From Fereydounia khargensis (Eukaryota > Basidiomycota > Ustilaginomycetes > Urocystidales > Fereydouniaceae), in contig JAOCZO010000007.1 in the NCBI GenBank assembly GCA_026413255.1, positions 431,003-495,002 of the forward strand: a stretch of DNA of 64,000 nucleotides, given 5' to 3'. Position 1 is the first letter of the stretch, and each line of letters begins with the position of its first letter. Positions 40,866 through 52,295 of this stretch are shown in pieces. The notes below the pieces were generated by a model. That model was not told the origin of the DNA, did not search any database, and saw only the letters and a list, made by a program, of their open reading frames with translations. The position numbers and the translations under genes were made by a program.

Positions 40866-41184
40866 CACCGCCAACCACCACCAACCACCACCGTCACCAT
40901 CACAGCCCACCCTCACTCGATACCATACTCAACACCAACCTTGCGCTCGCTCTGCACATACGCACACCTCCCTTCCCACCCAAAACAGAGATAACACCAG
41001 GCAATGCATTCTTCGCCTTCATATGCGTAGTGTGACAGACCATTCAGACAAGCAACACAAGCAACACGGAAAACCTCCATCTTCTGTCTTCTTGTATGCA
41101 GTTATATATGATGGATGAAAATGGGCGGGGCACTGCCCGTGATATGCTTTGTGTTGCTCATCATACTTGAACTCCTCCACCTCC
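40866..41184. other. Convergent intergenic region before med13
   Basis: 319 bp between the stop codons of the V0 subunit f and med13 genes, containing CCACCA- and ACAAGC-type low-complexity sequence. No gene seen. Confidence 0.5.
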
Positions 41185-44100
41185 TCAGCCAAGATAGTCG
41201 CCGAGCATCAGCGCAACCCCAACGTGCCAGGGCATCCGCTTCCATCGCCCTGGCAGTCGGTGCCGCTCTCGCGAGATCAACTTGAGCTGCTCAAAGCTCG
41301 ACGTGATCTTCTCTAGTCGCTCATCCAAATCTGCCTGCTTGCCCGTCCCTCGCTCAGCCGCCGCCCCGTATACTTGCAGCAGGTGGATGCCCAGTACTTG
41401 AGGGTTCAAGCCAGACATGCCCGCTCCGCCGTCGCCTCGCGCACTGCTGAGGCACAGCCCCTCTTGTCGCTCATACTCGAGCAAGAACGAAGATCGCAGC
41501 GAGAGCACCTGCGGCTGGTCGCTCGCCTCAGCTCCTCCTACTAATAGGCGCAGTCGCGCAAGCAGCGCAAACGTCTGCGACGAAGCGTCCAGGACCACTC
41601 GATCAGATGCCGGCGTTGTTGACAAAGCCCAGTCCTGGTGTGGTGATTGACCCATCACAGTCGGAATCGCGCTGAAGCCAGTGTTCCAGTCCGCACATGC
41701 GAGGGTCACGTCCAGTGCGTTGAGCGAACCAGCCAGCTTCTCGTCCCTGGCCAGATCGGACCACGCTGTCACCTCCGCTCCGCTCATCGGCTGGCTCTTG
41801 CAGACTACCACTCTCCAAGCCACATTGGCTCGCGCTGCTTGCTGTTGCACGAATCGCCAAATGCTTCGCAGCTCTTCCTTGAGCGAGCCGCCAGCTTTCC
41901 AAGCTCGTACCTCATGACTTTGACCTCTCTCGTCAATCGCACTGACGATCGTGAGTCCCGCCTTGTCCGTGCTGAGATCGTAGCCAATGTGCAAAAGCAT
42001 TCCCTCTTCCAGAATGTTGAGTTTTTTCGAGGGCCACTGCAGCTCAAGTCGAACTGATCCCGAAGAATCAGCACGCTCTGATCCCCAAAAGACCGTCGAG
42101 GCCACTGACTCTGATGGCAGCAGACTGAACGCCGGGTACTGCACCGTGCCCAGGTGCTCCAGCTTGGACTCTGGGTGGATTGTCTTTGGCGCCTGCCGAC
42201 AGACAGAACGTCGAAGTTGGTCATAGACGGAAAAGGCCAAGTCGCGCAGATCCAGCCCTTGGCCTCCCAGTCCGATATTGCCGCTTTCCAGAATCATGCC
42301 CGGAGGAACAGGCCGAACGATAAAGTGCTGTGCCCTTCCTTCGGGCAAATCTTGAAGCGTCTCGCGAATGTCTTGCTCAAGCCGAAGCAGTCCACGATAG
42401 CCAGATGCACGACAGTCTTGCGATGTCGGACTCTGGACAACGTACAGGACCACGTACTTGTCCTGGATCAGGTAGTTGCGCAACCGATTCGTGAGAGATC
42501 CGATCGTATCCAGCCATGTCTCCGCGTCTTGCGAGAGTCGGTCCAGATAGGTAGACAATCCTGCATCTTGGCAGTCGCCGAGGGTGAGCACTGTCTCTGG
42601 CGCAGGCACGTGACTGCCCAATCCGAACGTCTCGAAAGCATGCTGTAGCCTGCCAAGCCAGCTCACCACCTCATCCTGCCAAACTTGCGAGCTTGGGAGT
42701 TGCAGCACCTTGGCAACGACTTCTTTCCTCCCGCCGACTGCGGACAAGTTGAGTTTGTCCCAGAAACCCAGCGCTGTCGGCGACACCTTGAGTGCAGAGC
42801 CCTGGCTGCCGACTGCTATCCGTGGTGGCTCCAGAGCCTTGATCGTCCCAAACGGGGACCTGGACGATTCGTCCGTCTGCTCTGGAGTAACCGCGGTACC
42901 GGTGCATCCAATGAGACTCCCGATCGTCGGTCCGAACGCGGGTTCATCTTCCCTCGTGGATTGACCATTGCCATTCGTGGAAGAAGGAAAGAGAGAAGCC
43001 AGCGATGACCACACGTCAAGGCCGTCTCCTGGAGACACAGAGAGAGATGCCGATTTACGATCATTCTTGCACTCTGAGCCTGACAGACGCATGATCGCTC
43101 GAAACTCCGGCTCCTCCACCAGCCAGCGAGCGAGTGTGTCGATCCACCGGTCCGACAGGCCTTCCCATGGCCGTGGGCCTCGACCAAGGGCCGAAGATGA
43201 TTGAGCACGGTGTGCTGGAGCCACCATGGTCGCAAGTATAGGCCATGAGGAGGCCAGATCTTGGGTGGTGGAGATTAGGCTGAGCTTAGAGGCCGAATTG
43301 GACAAAAGGAGGTCGTCCAGATCATCTCCAGTATCGGAGCTCACTTCCTCACCATCGTCGTCGTCATCGTCGTCGTCGTCATCGTCATCGTCGTCGTCGT
43401 CATCGTCATCGTCTTCATCCTCATCAGAGCTGCTGTCGCTTTGGGCGGCGGACAAACGATCAGGAGCAGATCCGCTCATTTGTCGGTCCTTAAACCGGCT
43501 TGATGTCTTTGATCGGTCTGCTAATGCATCAGAACGCCATGCATTGGAGGAGAATGGCGCTTTGAAGCGACTGATGCGCAGTCGCCGCAAATCCTCTTTT
43601 GAGCGAGGCAGAGACGCTGAACTGGGCCCAGACGTTCCAGTTCGAGATGACTGCAGACTATGCTTTCCAGCTCCACTTTGCTTGCCGTCTAGAGCTGAAC
43701 TTGGAGATGGTTCTGTCCGCTCAAGAGCAGAATGGATCCCGAACTTGCCTCTGTTCCCATACTTACGGGTCAAGTCGACATGCCCTTGACCCGTTCGCGG
43801 GCGTAATCGACTATGATCCACATGACTGAACGGAAGGAAAGCGAAAGGCACCAGGTTGACTTGGCTGCTCGGGGTGGTCGCTTTCTCCTTCTGAACACCT
43901 GCTTCAGATAGTAGCTCTTCCACCTTTGGCCCCGTGTCCGCATCATCATTGTTAGTTAGGAAAAAAGGACCGATCTGAGGTTGGAGAGAAGAGAGCGACC
44001 GGCCATAAAATGGCTGGAAAGATTCTCCTTCGAGAGTGACGTTGGGCTCAGTGAGGTCATCTATAGGGGAGTAGGGAGTCCTTGGGGTTTTTGCCAGGCT

Positions 44101-47100
44101 GTTGCCGAATGCAGGGGAGCTTGAGGTCAGCGAGCCTGGCGTGAAAGCCGGAAGAGACGGAGGATCCATCAATGACCGCAAGCTGGACGTTTCTCGTGGA
44201 GTGTCGTGAGCGTTGATCGGGGCATGCGAAGGAAATCCTTGAGGGGCCGCTGTTCCTTCAACGCGAACAGGGTGCGAATCTGCTGGGTCAGAAACTGCCA
44301 TGTGATCTTCTGCAGACAGCGATGCTTCTGGTCTTGAGTCTGATTCCTGCTGAAATGTTTCCACTTGAGATGCAGAAGTGCTTCCAGCATGATCGTCGAA
44401 AAGGTCCTCAAGGTGGGCTGGATTCAGGTCGGACATGATGACGTCGTCTTCAGAATTGTTCAGCGTGGCTGTCGGATCTGGATTTGCGTCGCTGAGAGGT
44501 TGAGCCTGCTGATGTCCCTGTGCGACCTGTGAAGCATCTACCGAGGCATCCTTCGCTGATGTGGTACCTTCAATGTCGCCTGCTTGCGTTGTTGGCGGCT
44601 CCATTTCACCTGCAGTGGCATCCAGTCCAGTATCAGTTCCCATGAGCTGATCGAGATTAGCCAGTTCAACGTCTCCACCGAATGCAGCGGTGTCAGATTT
44701 GAATGCCGAGCCCATGTCGAAGGCTCCATCGTCAAAGAATGAAAAGTCATCCTCAGTCACCAGACCGAATCCATCAAACATCTCGTTCGAGCCCCTGCGT
44801 CTTCCAGTCCCGGAGGAAGCGGGAGCGTTGCTGTCTTTGCTGCCTCGACGAGAGCGGTCTAGACCGTTGATATCGCCGAATGGGTCCAGACCAGACCAAC
44901 TAAAACTGGGTGCTGTGCCAGGCTGAGAATTTTGCGCAGGTTTCTGATCGCTTGGCCCGTCTGTAGCCTCACTGGCGATCGACATTGAGTCGCCAACAGC
45001 CGTATCTTGCGAAGGAACGACAAAAGTCTGTCCTTGCTGCTCATCCACTTTTGCGGGCTCGGCAGCGCTTTCAGGAGCTAGGGGCGTCTGAACAGCCGTG
45101 TTTGCATCTAAAGCGGCCGAATCTCGGACTTCGAGTGGGACTTCTGGAGAAGACTTGGGCGAATCGGGAACAGAGCCATTCGATCCGTGTTCGACAGGAT
45201 CAATGATTGCCGATTCTGATTCAAGCTGGTGATCGGTGGAAGGCGGTGTCTCGGGAGGTGCATTCATTGCACGAAGCATCTTGAGTGTCGCAGTTGAGGT
45301 CTCACGGACGGGACTGGCGGAACCAATGAATGTTGGTAACTCGCTTTCGGTTGTGCCTCTTCCTTCCGCCGACGAATTGGAACCTTGTCCCTGCGAGAGT
45401 TCGTCGGAGACAGCGCAGAGAGCCGCAGGCCAAAGGAAGACGTCTTGCTGGGTTTTCGTCAATCTCGACTGAGCAGCTTTGCAGACGACCCATCGCGAGC
45501 CGCTCAGTGTGTCGTGATCAATGCCGTGGAGCTCGAACGATTCAATGAGTGAGCTCATGGCCTTCAGGAGCGCAAGCGAAGCCGTGGCTAACCCATGATT
45601 TGGATTGTCCAGCTCCGAGAGTCGACTGGTGTCAATATTACTCCAACGAAGGAATCGAGCATGAATGCCATGTGGGAGTAGCGTCAGCTGACTTTCCTGT
45701 CGGATCATGCTCGGCTCGCACTGTACCAGAGAGCGCAATGCTACTCGTGACGGTGCTAGCTGCAGCATCAAGGCATGTGGCGTAGTATAGACGGCCACTC
45801 GTGCAGTCAAGATACTATCTTCAGAGTCTTGTGCATGAGAACTAAGCGGGTGGATCAGCCGTTCCGTCCTACCAGGCTCTTGAGCTGCCTTTGCGGAACT
45901 CAATCTGAAAGGGAGCAGAGCTACATCGTCGCCGAACTTGATCATTCTTCTCTTAGTCGAAGCGAGACAATCGAGCAGAGATGCCCATGATGGCCCTTCG
46001 GTTGCGCTGGCCGCGTTGTCTGGCCGTCTTGTGGATTCTACGTTGGGCGTAGATGCGGTCGACGCCCATGCCAGGCCTAGGCCACTAGCCTTGGTCGGTG
46101 AGCCTGACCCTACTCTCTGACTTTCGGCAATGTCTTCGGGTCGAACAAGCGCCTTTGGTGGCCTGATTGGCGTGGTCGGTGGAAGGGTTGAGAGAAGTGA
46201 GGGCTGGCCTTGTTCGCGCCCCATCTCAGAATCTTGTGTGATTGCCATGTTGTCTGCCTGGATCGCAATCTGGCCTGAATCGTTTGACACTGTGCCATCC
46301 GCTTGGGCGGACTTGACTGCTGCGATAGTGTCGAGATCTTCGGTCCTCGCTTCGATCAGAAGATCAACAAGTCGGTGCTTGATGGCTCGTAGTAGCCTCG
46401 CATGTACAGTAGCCGTTGTTGGCTGGATGATCACTGAGCTTGGATCATCTTGCGAGAAGGCCGAGGTGCCAGGTGGCGTGAAGACGGCGTTAAACGAGTA
46501 TTCTCCAGAGCCAGTCTGGCTATCGTCCTTGAGTGGATCTAGTAGACGAGACAAGGCTTGTCGTAGTTCCCCTGTTTCCGGAGATGTTGTGAAAGTCGAT
46601 TCGCAAGGGCTAACAGTGAACATCCATAGAACCGGTAAGGATAACTGTTGTTGGTCTGGGGTCGTATCGTCGGAGCGATATGGAGCGGCTTCATGCTCTA
46701 ATAAGAACAGTGTGCCTGCTACTAGTTGCTGCACGTCGGCTGCGTGGCTGAGCCCAGGCTGATTTTGGTGTCTGCTGAGGTTTCGATCGTCTCGTCGTCT
46801 GCGTAACGACTGCCTCTCAGACCGGGCAATCTTGCGCAGGAGAGTGAGAGCATGCTGCCACGCCCTGTCGGCCTCATTGGAGATAGAGGACTCGCCCTGA
46901 GAGGCCGAAGCGGGTTCCTTGCCCTTCCCTTTGATATAGCGCTGAAAGTTGACCTTGGCACCAGGCGGCAATGGCACTTGGCTCAAAGAGCAGATAGCCT
47001 GCTGGGAGAGATGGACGCCATATGGAACCTGACGAGCGCGGAAGTGCTGGGTGGCATTGGTGAGGCGCGACGAGGAAGCAGCGCCAGAAAAGCTAGCAAA

Positions 47101-47268
47101 CTGTTTGGACAGGGGGGTGGACGAGGCAGTGTTGGTGCCAGAGGCGAAGACAGCTCGTTTGGAGGAGGAAGGGCTGTTCACGATGGCTGAGCTGCGCATG
47201 TGAGGCTGGGCGGCAGATGAGGATGGGCCGGAGGAGGCGCCATAATACGCAGATCCAGTGGCCCACAT
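41185..47268 (-). CDS. med13: Med13 (Ssn2/Srb9), Mediator CDK8-module subunit
   Basis: A single exon of 2,027 residues. Med13 links the Cdk8 kinase module to core Mediator and controls whether polymerase II can bind. The best evidence is the C-terminal region: LSTYLDRLSQDAETWLDTIG, CRASGYRGLLRLEQDIRETL, then GLTIVSAIDERGQSHEVRAW and ANVAWRVVVCKSQPMSGAEV. These match the Med13 PIWI-like C-terminal part, in which a 'WTDxxGE'-type strand is followed by a 'WRLVIxK' strand. Much of residues 300-1250 is Ser/Pro/Asp-rich and disordered. A poly-Asp tract is encoded at about 43345-43432. The ATG at 47268 is the first in frame. The N-terminus is weakly conserved, so the family call rests mainly on the C-terminal third. 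Confidence 0.84.
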   Translation of the reverse strand: MWATGSAYYGASSGPSSSAAQPHMRSSAIVNSPSSSKRAVFASGTNTASSTPLSKQFASFSGAASSSRLTNATQHFRARQVPYGVHLSQQAICSLSQVPLPPGAKVNFQRYIKGKGKEPASASQGESSISNEADRAWQHALTLLRKIARSERQSLRRRRDDRNLSRHQNQPGLSHAADVQQLVAGTLFLLEHEAAPYRSDDTTPDQQQLSLPVLWMFTVSPCESTFTTSPETGELRQALSRLLDPLKDDSQTGSGEYSFNAVFTPPGTSAFSQDDPSSVIIQPTTATVHARLLRAIKHRLVDLLIEARTEDLDTIAAVKSAQADGTVSNDSGQIAIQADNMAITQDSEMGREQGQPSLLSTLPPTTPIRPPKALVRPEDIAESQRVGSGSPTKASGLGLAWASTASTPNVESTRRPDNAASATEGPSWASLLDCLASTKRRMIKFGDDVALLPFRLSSAKAAQEPGRTERLIHPLSSHAQDSEDSILTARVAVYTTPHALMLQLAPSRVALRSLVQCEPSMIRQESQLTLLPHGIHARFLRWSNIDTSRLSELDNPNHGLATASLALLKAMSSLIESFELHGIDHDTLSGSRWVVCKAAQSRLTKTQQDVFLWPAALCAVSDELSQGQGSNSSAEGRGTTESELPTFIGSASPVRETSTATLKMLRAMNAPPETPPSTDHQLESESAIIDPVEHGSNGSVPDSPKSSPEVPLEVRDSAALDANTAVQTPLAPESAAEPAKVDEQQGQTFVVPSQDTAVGDSMSIASEATDGPSDQKPAQNSQPGTAPSFSWSGLDPFGDINGLDRSRRGSKDSNAPASSGTGRRRGSNEMFDGFGLVTEDDFSFFDDGAFDMGSAFKSDTAAFGGDVELANLDQLMGTDTGLDATAGEMEPPTTQAGDIEGTTSAKDASVDASQVAQGHQQAQPLSDANPDPTATLNNSEDDVIMSDLNPAHLEDLFDDHAGSTSASQVETFQQESDSRPEASLSAEDHMAVSDPADSHPVRVEGTAAPQGFPSHAPINAHDTPRETSSLRSLMDPPSLPAFTPGSLTSSSPAFGNSLAKTPRTPYSPIDDLTEPNVTLEGESFQPFYGRSLSSLQPQIGPFFLTNNDDADTGPKVEELLSEAGVQKEKATTPSSQVNLVPFAFLPFSHVDHSRLRPRTGQGHVDLTRKYGNRGKFGIHSALERTEPSPSSALDGKQSGAGKHSLQSSRTGTSGPSSASLPRSKEDLRRLRISRFKAPFSSNAWRSDALADRSKTSSRFKDRQMSGSAPDRLSAAQSDSSSDEDEDDDDDDDDDDDDDDDDDDDDGEEVSSDTGDDLDDLLLSNSASKLSLISTTQDLASSWPILATMVAPAHRAQSSSALGRGPRPWEGLSDRWIDTLARWLVEEPEFRAIMRLSGSECKNDRKSASLSVSPGDGLDVWSSLASLFPSSTNGNGQSTREDEPAFGPTIGSLIGCTGTAVTPEQTDESSRSPFGTIKALEPPRIAVGSQGSALKVSPTALGFWDKLNLSAVGGRKEVVAKVLQLPSSQVWQDEVVSWLGRLQHAFETFGLGSHVPAPETVLTLGDCQDAGLSTYLDRLSQDAETWLDTIGSLTNRLRNYLIQDKYVVLYVVQSPTSQDCRASGYRGLLRLEQDIRETLQDLPEGRAQHFIVRPVPPGMILESGNIGLGGQGLDLRDLAFSVYDQLRRSVCRQAPKTIHPESKLEHLGTVQYPAFSLLPSESVASTVFWGSERADSSGSVRLELQWPSKKLNILEEGMLLHIGYDLSTDKAGLTIVSAIDERGQSHEVRAWKAGGSLKEELRSIWRFVQQQAARANVAWRVVVCKSQPMSGAEVTAWSDLARDEKLAGSLNALDVTLACADWNTGFSAIPTVMGQSPHQDWALSTTPASDRVVLDASSQTFALLARLRLLVGGAEASDQPQVLSLRSSFLLEYERQEGLCLSSARGDGGAGMSGLNPQVLGIHLLQVYGAAAERGTGKQADLDERLEKITSSFEQLKLISRERHRLPGRWKRMPWHVGVALMLGDYLG
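43345..43432 (-). repeat. GAC/GAT tandem codons encoding poly-Asp in med13
   Basis: A run of GAY codons (GTC/ATC on the + strand) encodes about 20 consecutive aspartates after a DEDED stretch. The mixed GAC and GAT codons suggest either selection for the acidic tract or an old repeat that has begun to diverge. Confidence 0.9.
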
Positions 47269-49548
47269 GATTGGCAAGTCAAATATGCGAGGTGTTGGTG
47301 ATGGTTAGGACGAGGTTGGGCATCTTTGTACTCGAATGTTGCTGGGGATAGGTATGTGTGTATCCAAGTCTGGTCCTGGTTGCTATGCTAGGTGATGCGA
47401 TGGAGAATACGATATATGACAAGGGACAGGAAGCGTGAGACGAGTCGATGTTGGAAGGTATCTGAAATCGCTAGAATCAAGAGCTGTGCTGGAGGTTGAG
47501 GGAAAGAGGACAGGTGCTGTGTGGGTCGACTGTCGTGCGCATGAAAGCAGGGGCAGGAGTTGGGACCAAGCTGAGCCAGAAGGGAACGGAACAGAACGGC
47601 CAGTGGGACGCTGTGAGGTAGAAAGAGACGCTGGAGAGTACTGACAATACAGTACTGGAATGCAATGCGCCAAGGTTGGGCGCTTGACAGAGCGGTGGGC
47701 TAAGAATGGAGAGGGACGGAGGGACCCTTTTGCCAATGTGTCGTGCCGCAAGCCGCAGGCGTACTGTGTCTACTTGCTGCGAGTATTGTACAGTACTCTG
47801 ACTGCAGCTTGATTCAATTCAAGTGACTGTTGTGTGGCTTGGCCTGCCGAGGGTGTGACCCCGCTTTAGGCTTCAGGCTTTTTGTGATCGGAGCAAGGTG
47901 GAGAACCAAAAAAGCCTAACCGAAATGCACCCTACGTTGCAGATTCGCAAGAGAGACGCAACCACGACTGCCATGCTGTACCGTAGCGTACCCGTACCGT
48001 ATCGTACGCACAGGCAACACACGCCCGCTCAGTCAGTCAGTCAGCTCAGCCAGCCAGCCAGCCGGGGTCCCGGTTTTCTTTCGGTCTCTCGTTTTCTGGC
48101 GTGACAGTGACAGCGACCGAGGGAGTACTGTACTGTAATTTACACTTTGGCGCGTGCCGTGGCCGCAAGCTGCCGGGGGATTCGGATTCAGAACTCCCCT
48201 CCACCTTGATTGGAAATGAGCAGAGGTCGGGGCGGGTGAGTGCAAATGCACCCTTCATCCGACAGATGGCCGAGCTCAGCCCCAGTGTCTCCCGCTTGTC
48301 GAGTTGACGCTTTTGGTAGTCTGCCTGTTCCGGCGTGATTGGATGGGGTTGCGGTCCTATGCTCCAAATCGGCCTACAGCACTCCCCCAGCCGACGAGGG
48401 CAGTCAACCTGGCAGAGCGCCCCTCCATTGATTTTTGGCAAGCGGATACGGAGGGGGAAAATGAAAGCCGCACCCACGTGACGCACGCGAGTCCGAGCAA
48501 GTGCCGACCAGGACTGACTGCGTGGCTGGCAGGCGTTCAGCACAAGCCGTCAATGATAGGAGGCGTAATCGCACTGCGGGCGTTACTTGTCCCCTGCATC
48601 CAGTCTAGCCTATCAGCGGAGAGCTCAGGTGCAACCACTTCCGGCGAGTAGGAAGGGTCCAAACGTGGACGAGGAAGAGGCATGGGGTGGACAGGGCAGC
48701 AAAGACGCACTTGGGGCTGGATTCATCCGTTTCCCCTAGCGGATAGCATTGGTAGTAGCTGCAATGTCACACACAGCGTAGTCGAGCGATTGTGATTGTG
48801 ATCACAGTACAGCACGAGTCGGAACAAGCGGCAAGCGGCAAGCGACAAGCGGCTGCAACGTGTGCTGCTGCGAGGAGATGGAGGTGAGGCTGGCGAGGTC
48901 GCTCCTGTTCCGCACGGGCCGTTGCGTTTTTTCGCTTGCGACCCGAAACAGTGGCAAGGGCACGCAGTCGGGGTTCGAGGAGAAGGGGAAGGCGCATGCA
49001 GGCTTGCTTCACTGAGGAAGGATCTCCGGTGCAAAGCACCACGCTGACTTTTAGCGTACGCACGCGTTTGCAGCACTGTATGTGCTGCACATGTAGTGCC
49101 GTTCAATTGAATTGAGCTCCAGAGACCAACACGACCCGGTCTCCGTAAGAGGGAGGAACCTTGCATGACGAGCGAGTACCCTAACGCGCATACCGTACAG
49201 CAAAGAGATCGTGACACTCGGGTCGAGAGACAGGGTTGCTCCGGGACAGACCAACCAATACACAGCCCGTCGCCCGTATCACTCAACTTACTCTTTGGCT
49301 CTCAACTTTCACTCACTCACCTGCACTCGACGCTTGTTGTTACCTGTCGCCCTGCCCTGGACCCTATGACATGATCATATAGCATCCTACCCCCCTGTCC
49401 CTGTCCCCCTTCTCTCACGCATAACTCAGCCCAGCGAATCTCGACCAGCCCAGCCGGAAACACGTCTGCATGAACTTTGTTCTTGTCTCTGTCGCCTGCA
49501 TCTAAAGCCTACGTCTCTCCTTCCTCCTTCCGCCGCCAGTCTCCAACG
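47269..49548. promoter_or_regulatory. 2.3-kb divergent region between med13 and ric8
   Basis: No gene seen. Low-complexity elements: mixed GTACC/GTACG pentamers (about 47977-48010), CAGT then CCAG tandem repeats (about 48028-48064), a short GTACT array (48125-48137), and GCAAGCG-type repeats (about 48828-48854). The last 250 bases upstream of ric8 are C/T-rich, as in other promoters in the window. Confidence 0.5.
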
Positions 49549-52251
49549 ATGGCTGATATCGTCAGAGAGTATCTTTCTACTCCGCCCTCTACCAGGCAAG
49601 GCGACCCGGATACCGTGTTCCGATGGCTTCAGTCTCTCCAATCACAAGCATTCACCGCCCTTGGTTCCGTATCGGACAGCATTCGTTCCAAGTTCTGCAA
49701 AGCCTTGCTCGCCGATCTAGCCCAGGCAACTGGTACTCGCCAAGGTATCATCACTCTCAATTGCCGCACCAACTCCAAATGGAGCTCAAAGCGTGAGTCA
49801 AGCCTCATTCTGTACTGTAGCTACCGCACCGGCTCACTCTTCAGCTTACCTTCTCTTCTCAATCAATCAGTTCGCCTGAGCGCACTGGCAGTGCTCAAAG
49901 AGCTCAGTCGACTACCTGGCGGGAGTGCCCCCTTGGCCGAACAAAGTGTAAGTGTCCAAATCTGCATGAATGACCGCTGTCGAAAACGATATCTGACGCA
50001 ACATGATGACCAACCGTGTCACAGGGGCTTGAGTGTCTCCTCTTGCAGGTCGACTTTCCCCTCCAATCACCCAGCCCGACACCTTCGCCAACATCTCCGA
50101 CGTCTCCAGGCAATGCTTCCAACCCAGCCTACTCGCGTGGTGGAAGCGGTCGTCGGAGCAAGCCTTCGACCCCCACCAAGGATGCACCATCCAGCTTTGG
50201 GTCGTCGTCCATCCAGTCCCAATCACTGCAGGCCCAGGAGCCCGATTGGACGGTCACGGATATGGCATTGCGATGCCTCAACAATGTCCTCTTTCTTCAA
50301 GAGTCCTCACGTGCCTTGTTTGTCAGCGATGAGGTCCGTGGAGGCCATGCTGCTGTCAACCTGCTTGCTGTAAGTCTTGCGAACGGTTTCATGTTGGTTA
50401 CGAAAGAAGACATGACTGACACGGTGCATTGCACTCCCCAGGCGCCCAAAAAGACACCCGTCGACATCCTCTTCCTGGGAGCACGCTTGCTGTTCTTTGC
50501 TACTCTCTTCGAGTCTCCCTTCAACAAGACTGCCGTGGAGAAGCTCAACGTGATTGCCATCGAGGCTTCATGCACACAGGCCTTGACACAGGCCATTATT
50601 GAGTCAGATAGCCCCTCGGCTTCTTCAAGCGATAATGTGCTCCAACAGTCCGGCACGACGGCTCGCTTTACGACTGCGCTTTCCGACCTGCTCAAGGCTC
50701 ACTTCAACATCTGCCTCTACTATCCCCGACTCGCAGGCAACTCGGCTCTGCCGACAGATACACAAGAGCGTGCGATTGTCGGTGAAGGCTTTCACGAGGC
50801 CTTGGATGGCATGTTTGATCCCATCCTTTCCGTCGTTGCCCTTCTTCCTCCAAGCTCGCCTGCGCCCCTCACGCCCCCGGTAACCCATGCCATCGCGGCA
50901 TTGCTCAACTACCCAATGCAAGGCTATCAGCACCGTTGGGCAAGTACATCTACCTCCACCCTGGCAACAGGAGACCAGTCCAACGGCCCGAGCAGTCCTA
51001 CTTCGACCTCGTTACCTAGCAGCAGCTCTGCGCGCAAGCTGGCTGATAGCGTTTCGTCCATGTTCACCAACCGAGGAGGCAACAACGGCTCAAGTGGAAG
51101 TGGTACGCCGCTTTGGAGCAAGAAGAGCAAAATTCTCTCGGGCGAAAGCATTGCCTCGACCATCTCGCTCACATTGACACGCTCGCAGTCACGGCGGTCA
51201 AGCAAGACTTCTATCCACGATGTGGTACGTCCACCTGTTCGCTTCGGTACCGACATTTCAGCGTCTTCATCGTCTGCCCTAGAAGCAGCCCCGCCGGTGC
51301 TAGCTAAATTGCTGGCCTTGGCGGACAAAGTCCTTGAAAGGTATCTCTCGGCGCAAGGCCAGAACGCATCGACAGATGCACATGCGACTGTCGTTGAGGA
51401 TCCTGACAGCAAGACGGTCAAAGCAACCGCCAACAGCGACGGCCTTGACTTGGAGGACACCGCGCAGCCTTTGCTGCTGCTGCTGCGCAAGATGGCAGCC
51501 GAACACGACGAGTCGAGGAAGACGATCCGGGCGATCCTGCTGCCCAACAATGATCTGTAAGTACTCGCGACTGGACTAGGTTTGGTTTCCCTCACGACGT
51601 GTTTCTGATCACTGATATTGATTCGCTCTCCCTTTCTCTACCCTGGATTGCAGTGACCGAAGCAAGTCGATCGACAAGCGTCTGGACCTGGTTGGCCGGC
51701 TAGTGCGACTGATGAGCTCGGTGACGCTGCCACGACTAGCCCGAGCAGCCGGAGAATTGCTTCTGGCGACTTGTGATCTGGACCCGAAAACTATGACCGA
51801 CACGATCGGCTACGGGCCGTGCGCAGGATTCCTGATGAACTCTGGTTTGGCTAGTGCGCTACCCAAGGGCTCTGGCGACGGCGCGCCTGACGCACAGGGA
51901 CGCACAATCAACCCGATCACGGGGCAGTACAACCCGACTGCAGAGGAGTTGGCGGCGGATGAGATTTCGCAGATGACGGATGCGGAGAAGGAGGCTGAGG
52001 CTGAGAAGCTGTTCACGCTGTTTGAACGCATGAACCGTACGGGTGTGATCAACGTGCAGAATCCGGCGGCAGATTCGGGCAGGTTTGAGGAAGTGGTGGA
52101 GGAGGAGGAGCGCAAGAAACAGGAGGAGGAGGAAGAGGAAGATGAGCGCATTGTTGAGCGCGAGATGGCAGAGAGGAAGCGGCGGATGGAGGCGGCGCGG
52201 AGGCGAGCACAGGCACTCGCGGCCAAGTCGCCTCAGAACCCAACCGGGTAG
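49549..52251 (+). CDS. ric8: Ric8/synembryn, chaperone and exchange factor for G-alpha subunits
   Basis: Five exons: 49549-49792, 49871-49947, 50025-50369, 50442-51556 and 51654-52251, 792 residues with consistent phases. Ric8 folds G-alpha and stimulates its nucleotide exchange in the cytoplasm and at the plasma membrane. Armadillo-like helices: LRLSALAVLKELSRLPGG, DMALRCLNNVLFLQESSRAL, VDILFLGARLLFFATLFES, LLKAHFNICLYYPRLAG. The C-terminal block KRLDLVGRLVRLMSSVTLPR, then GYGPCAGFLMNSGL and NPITGQY, with an acidic helical tail, matches synembryn. A Ser-rich insertion (about 51000-51240) makes it longer than animal Ric8. The third intron (50370-50441) is 72 bases, free of stops and in frame. 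In smuts Ric8 would act upstream of pheromone and cAMP signalling. Confidence 0.9.
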
Positions 52252-52295
52252 TCGACCCAGCGCAGCCCGCTTGAGAGGAAGAGTTAAGGAGCCAC

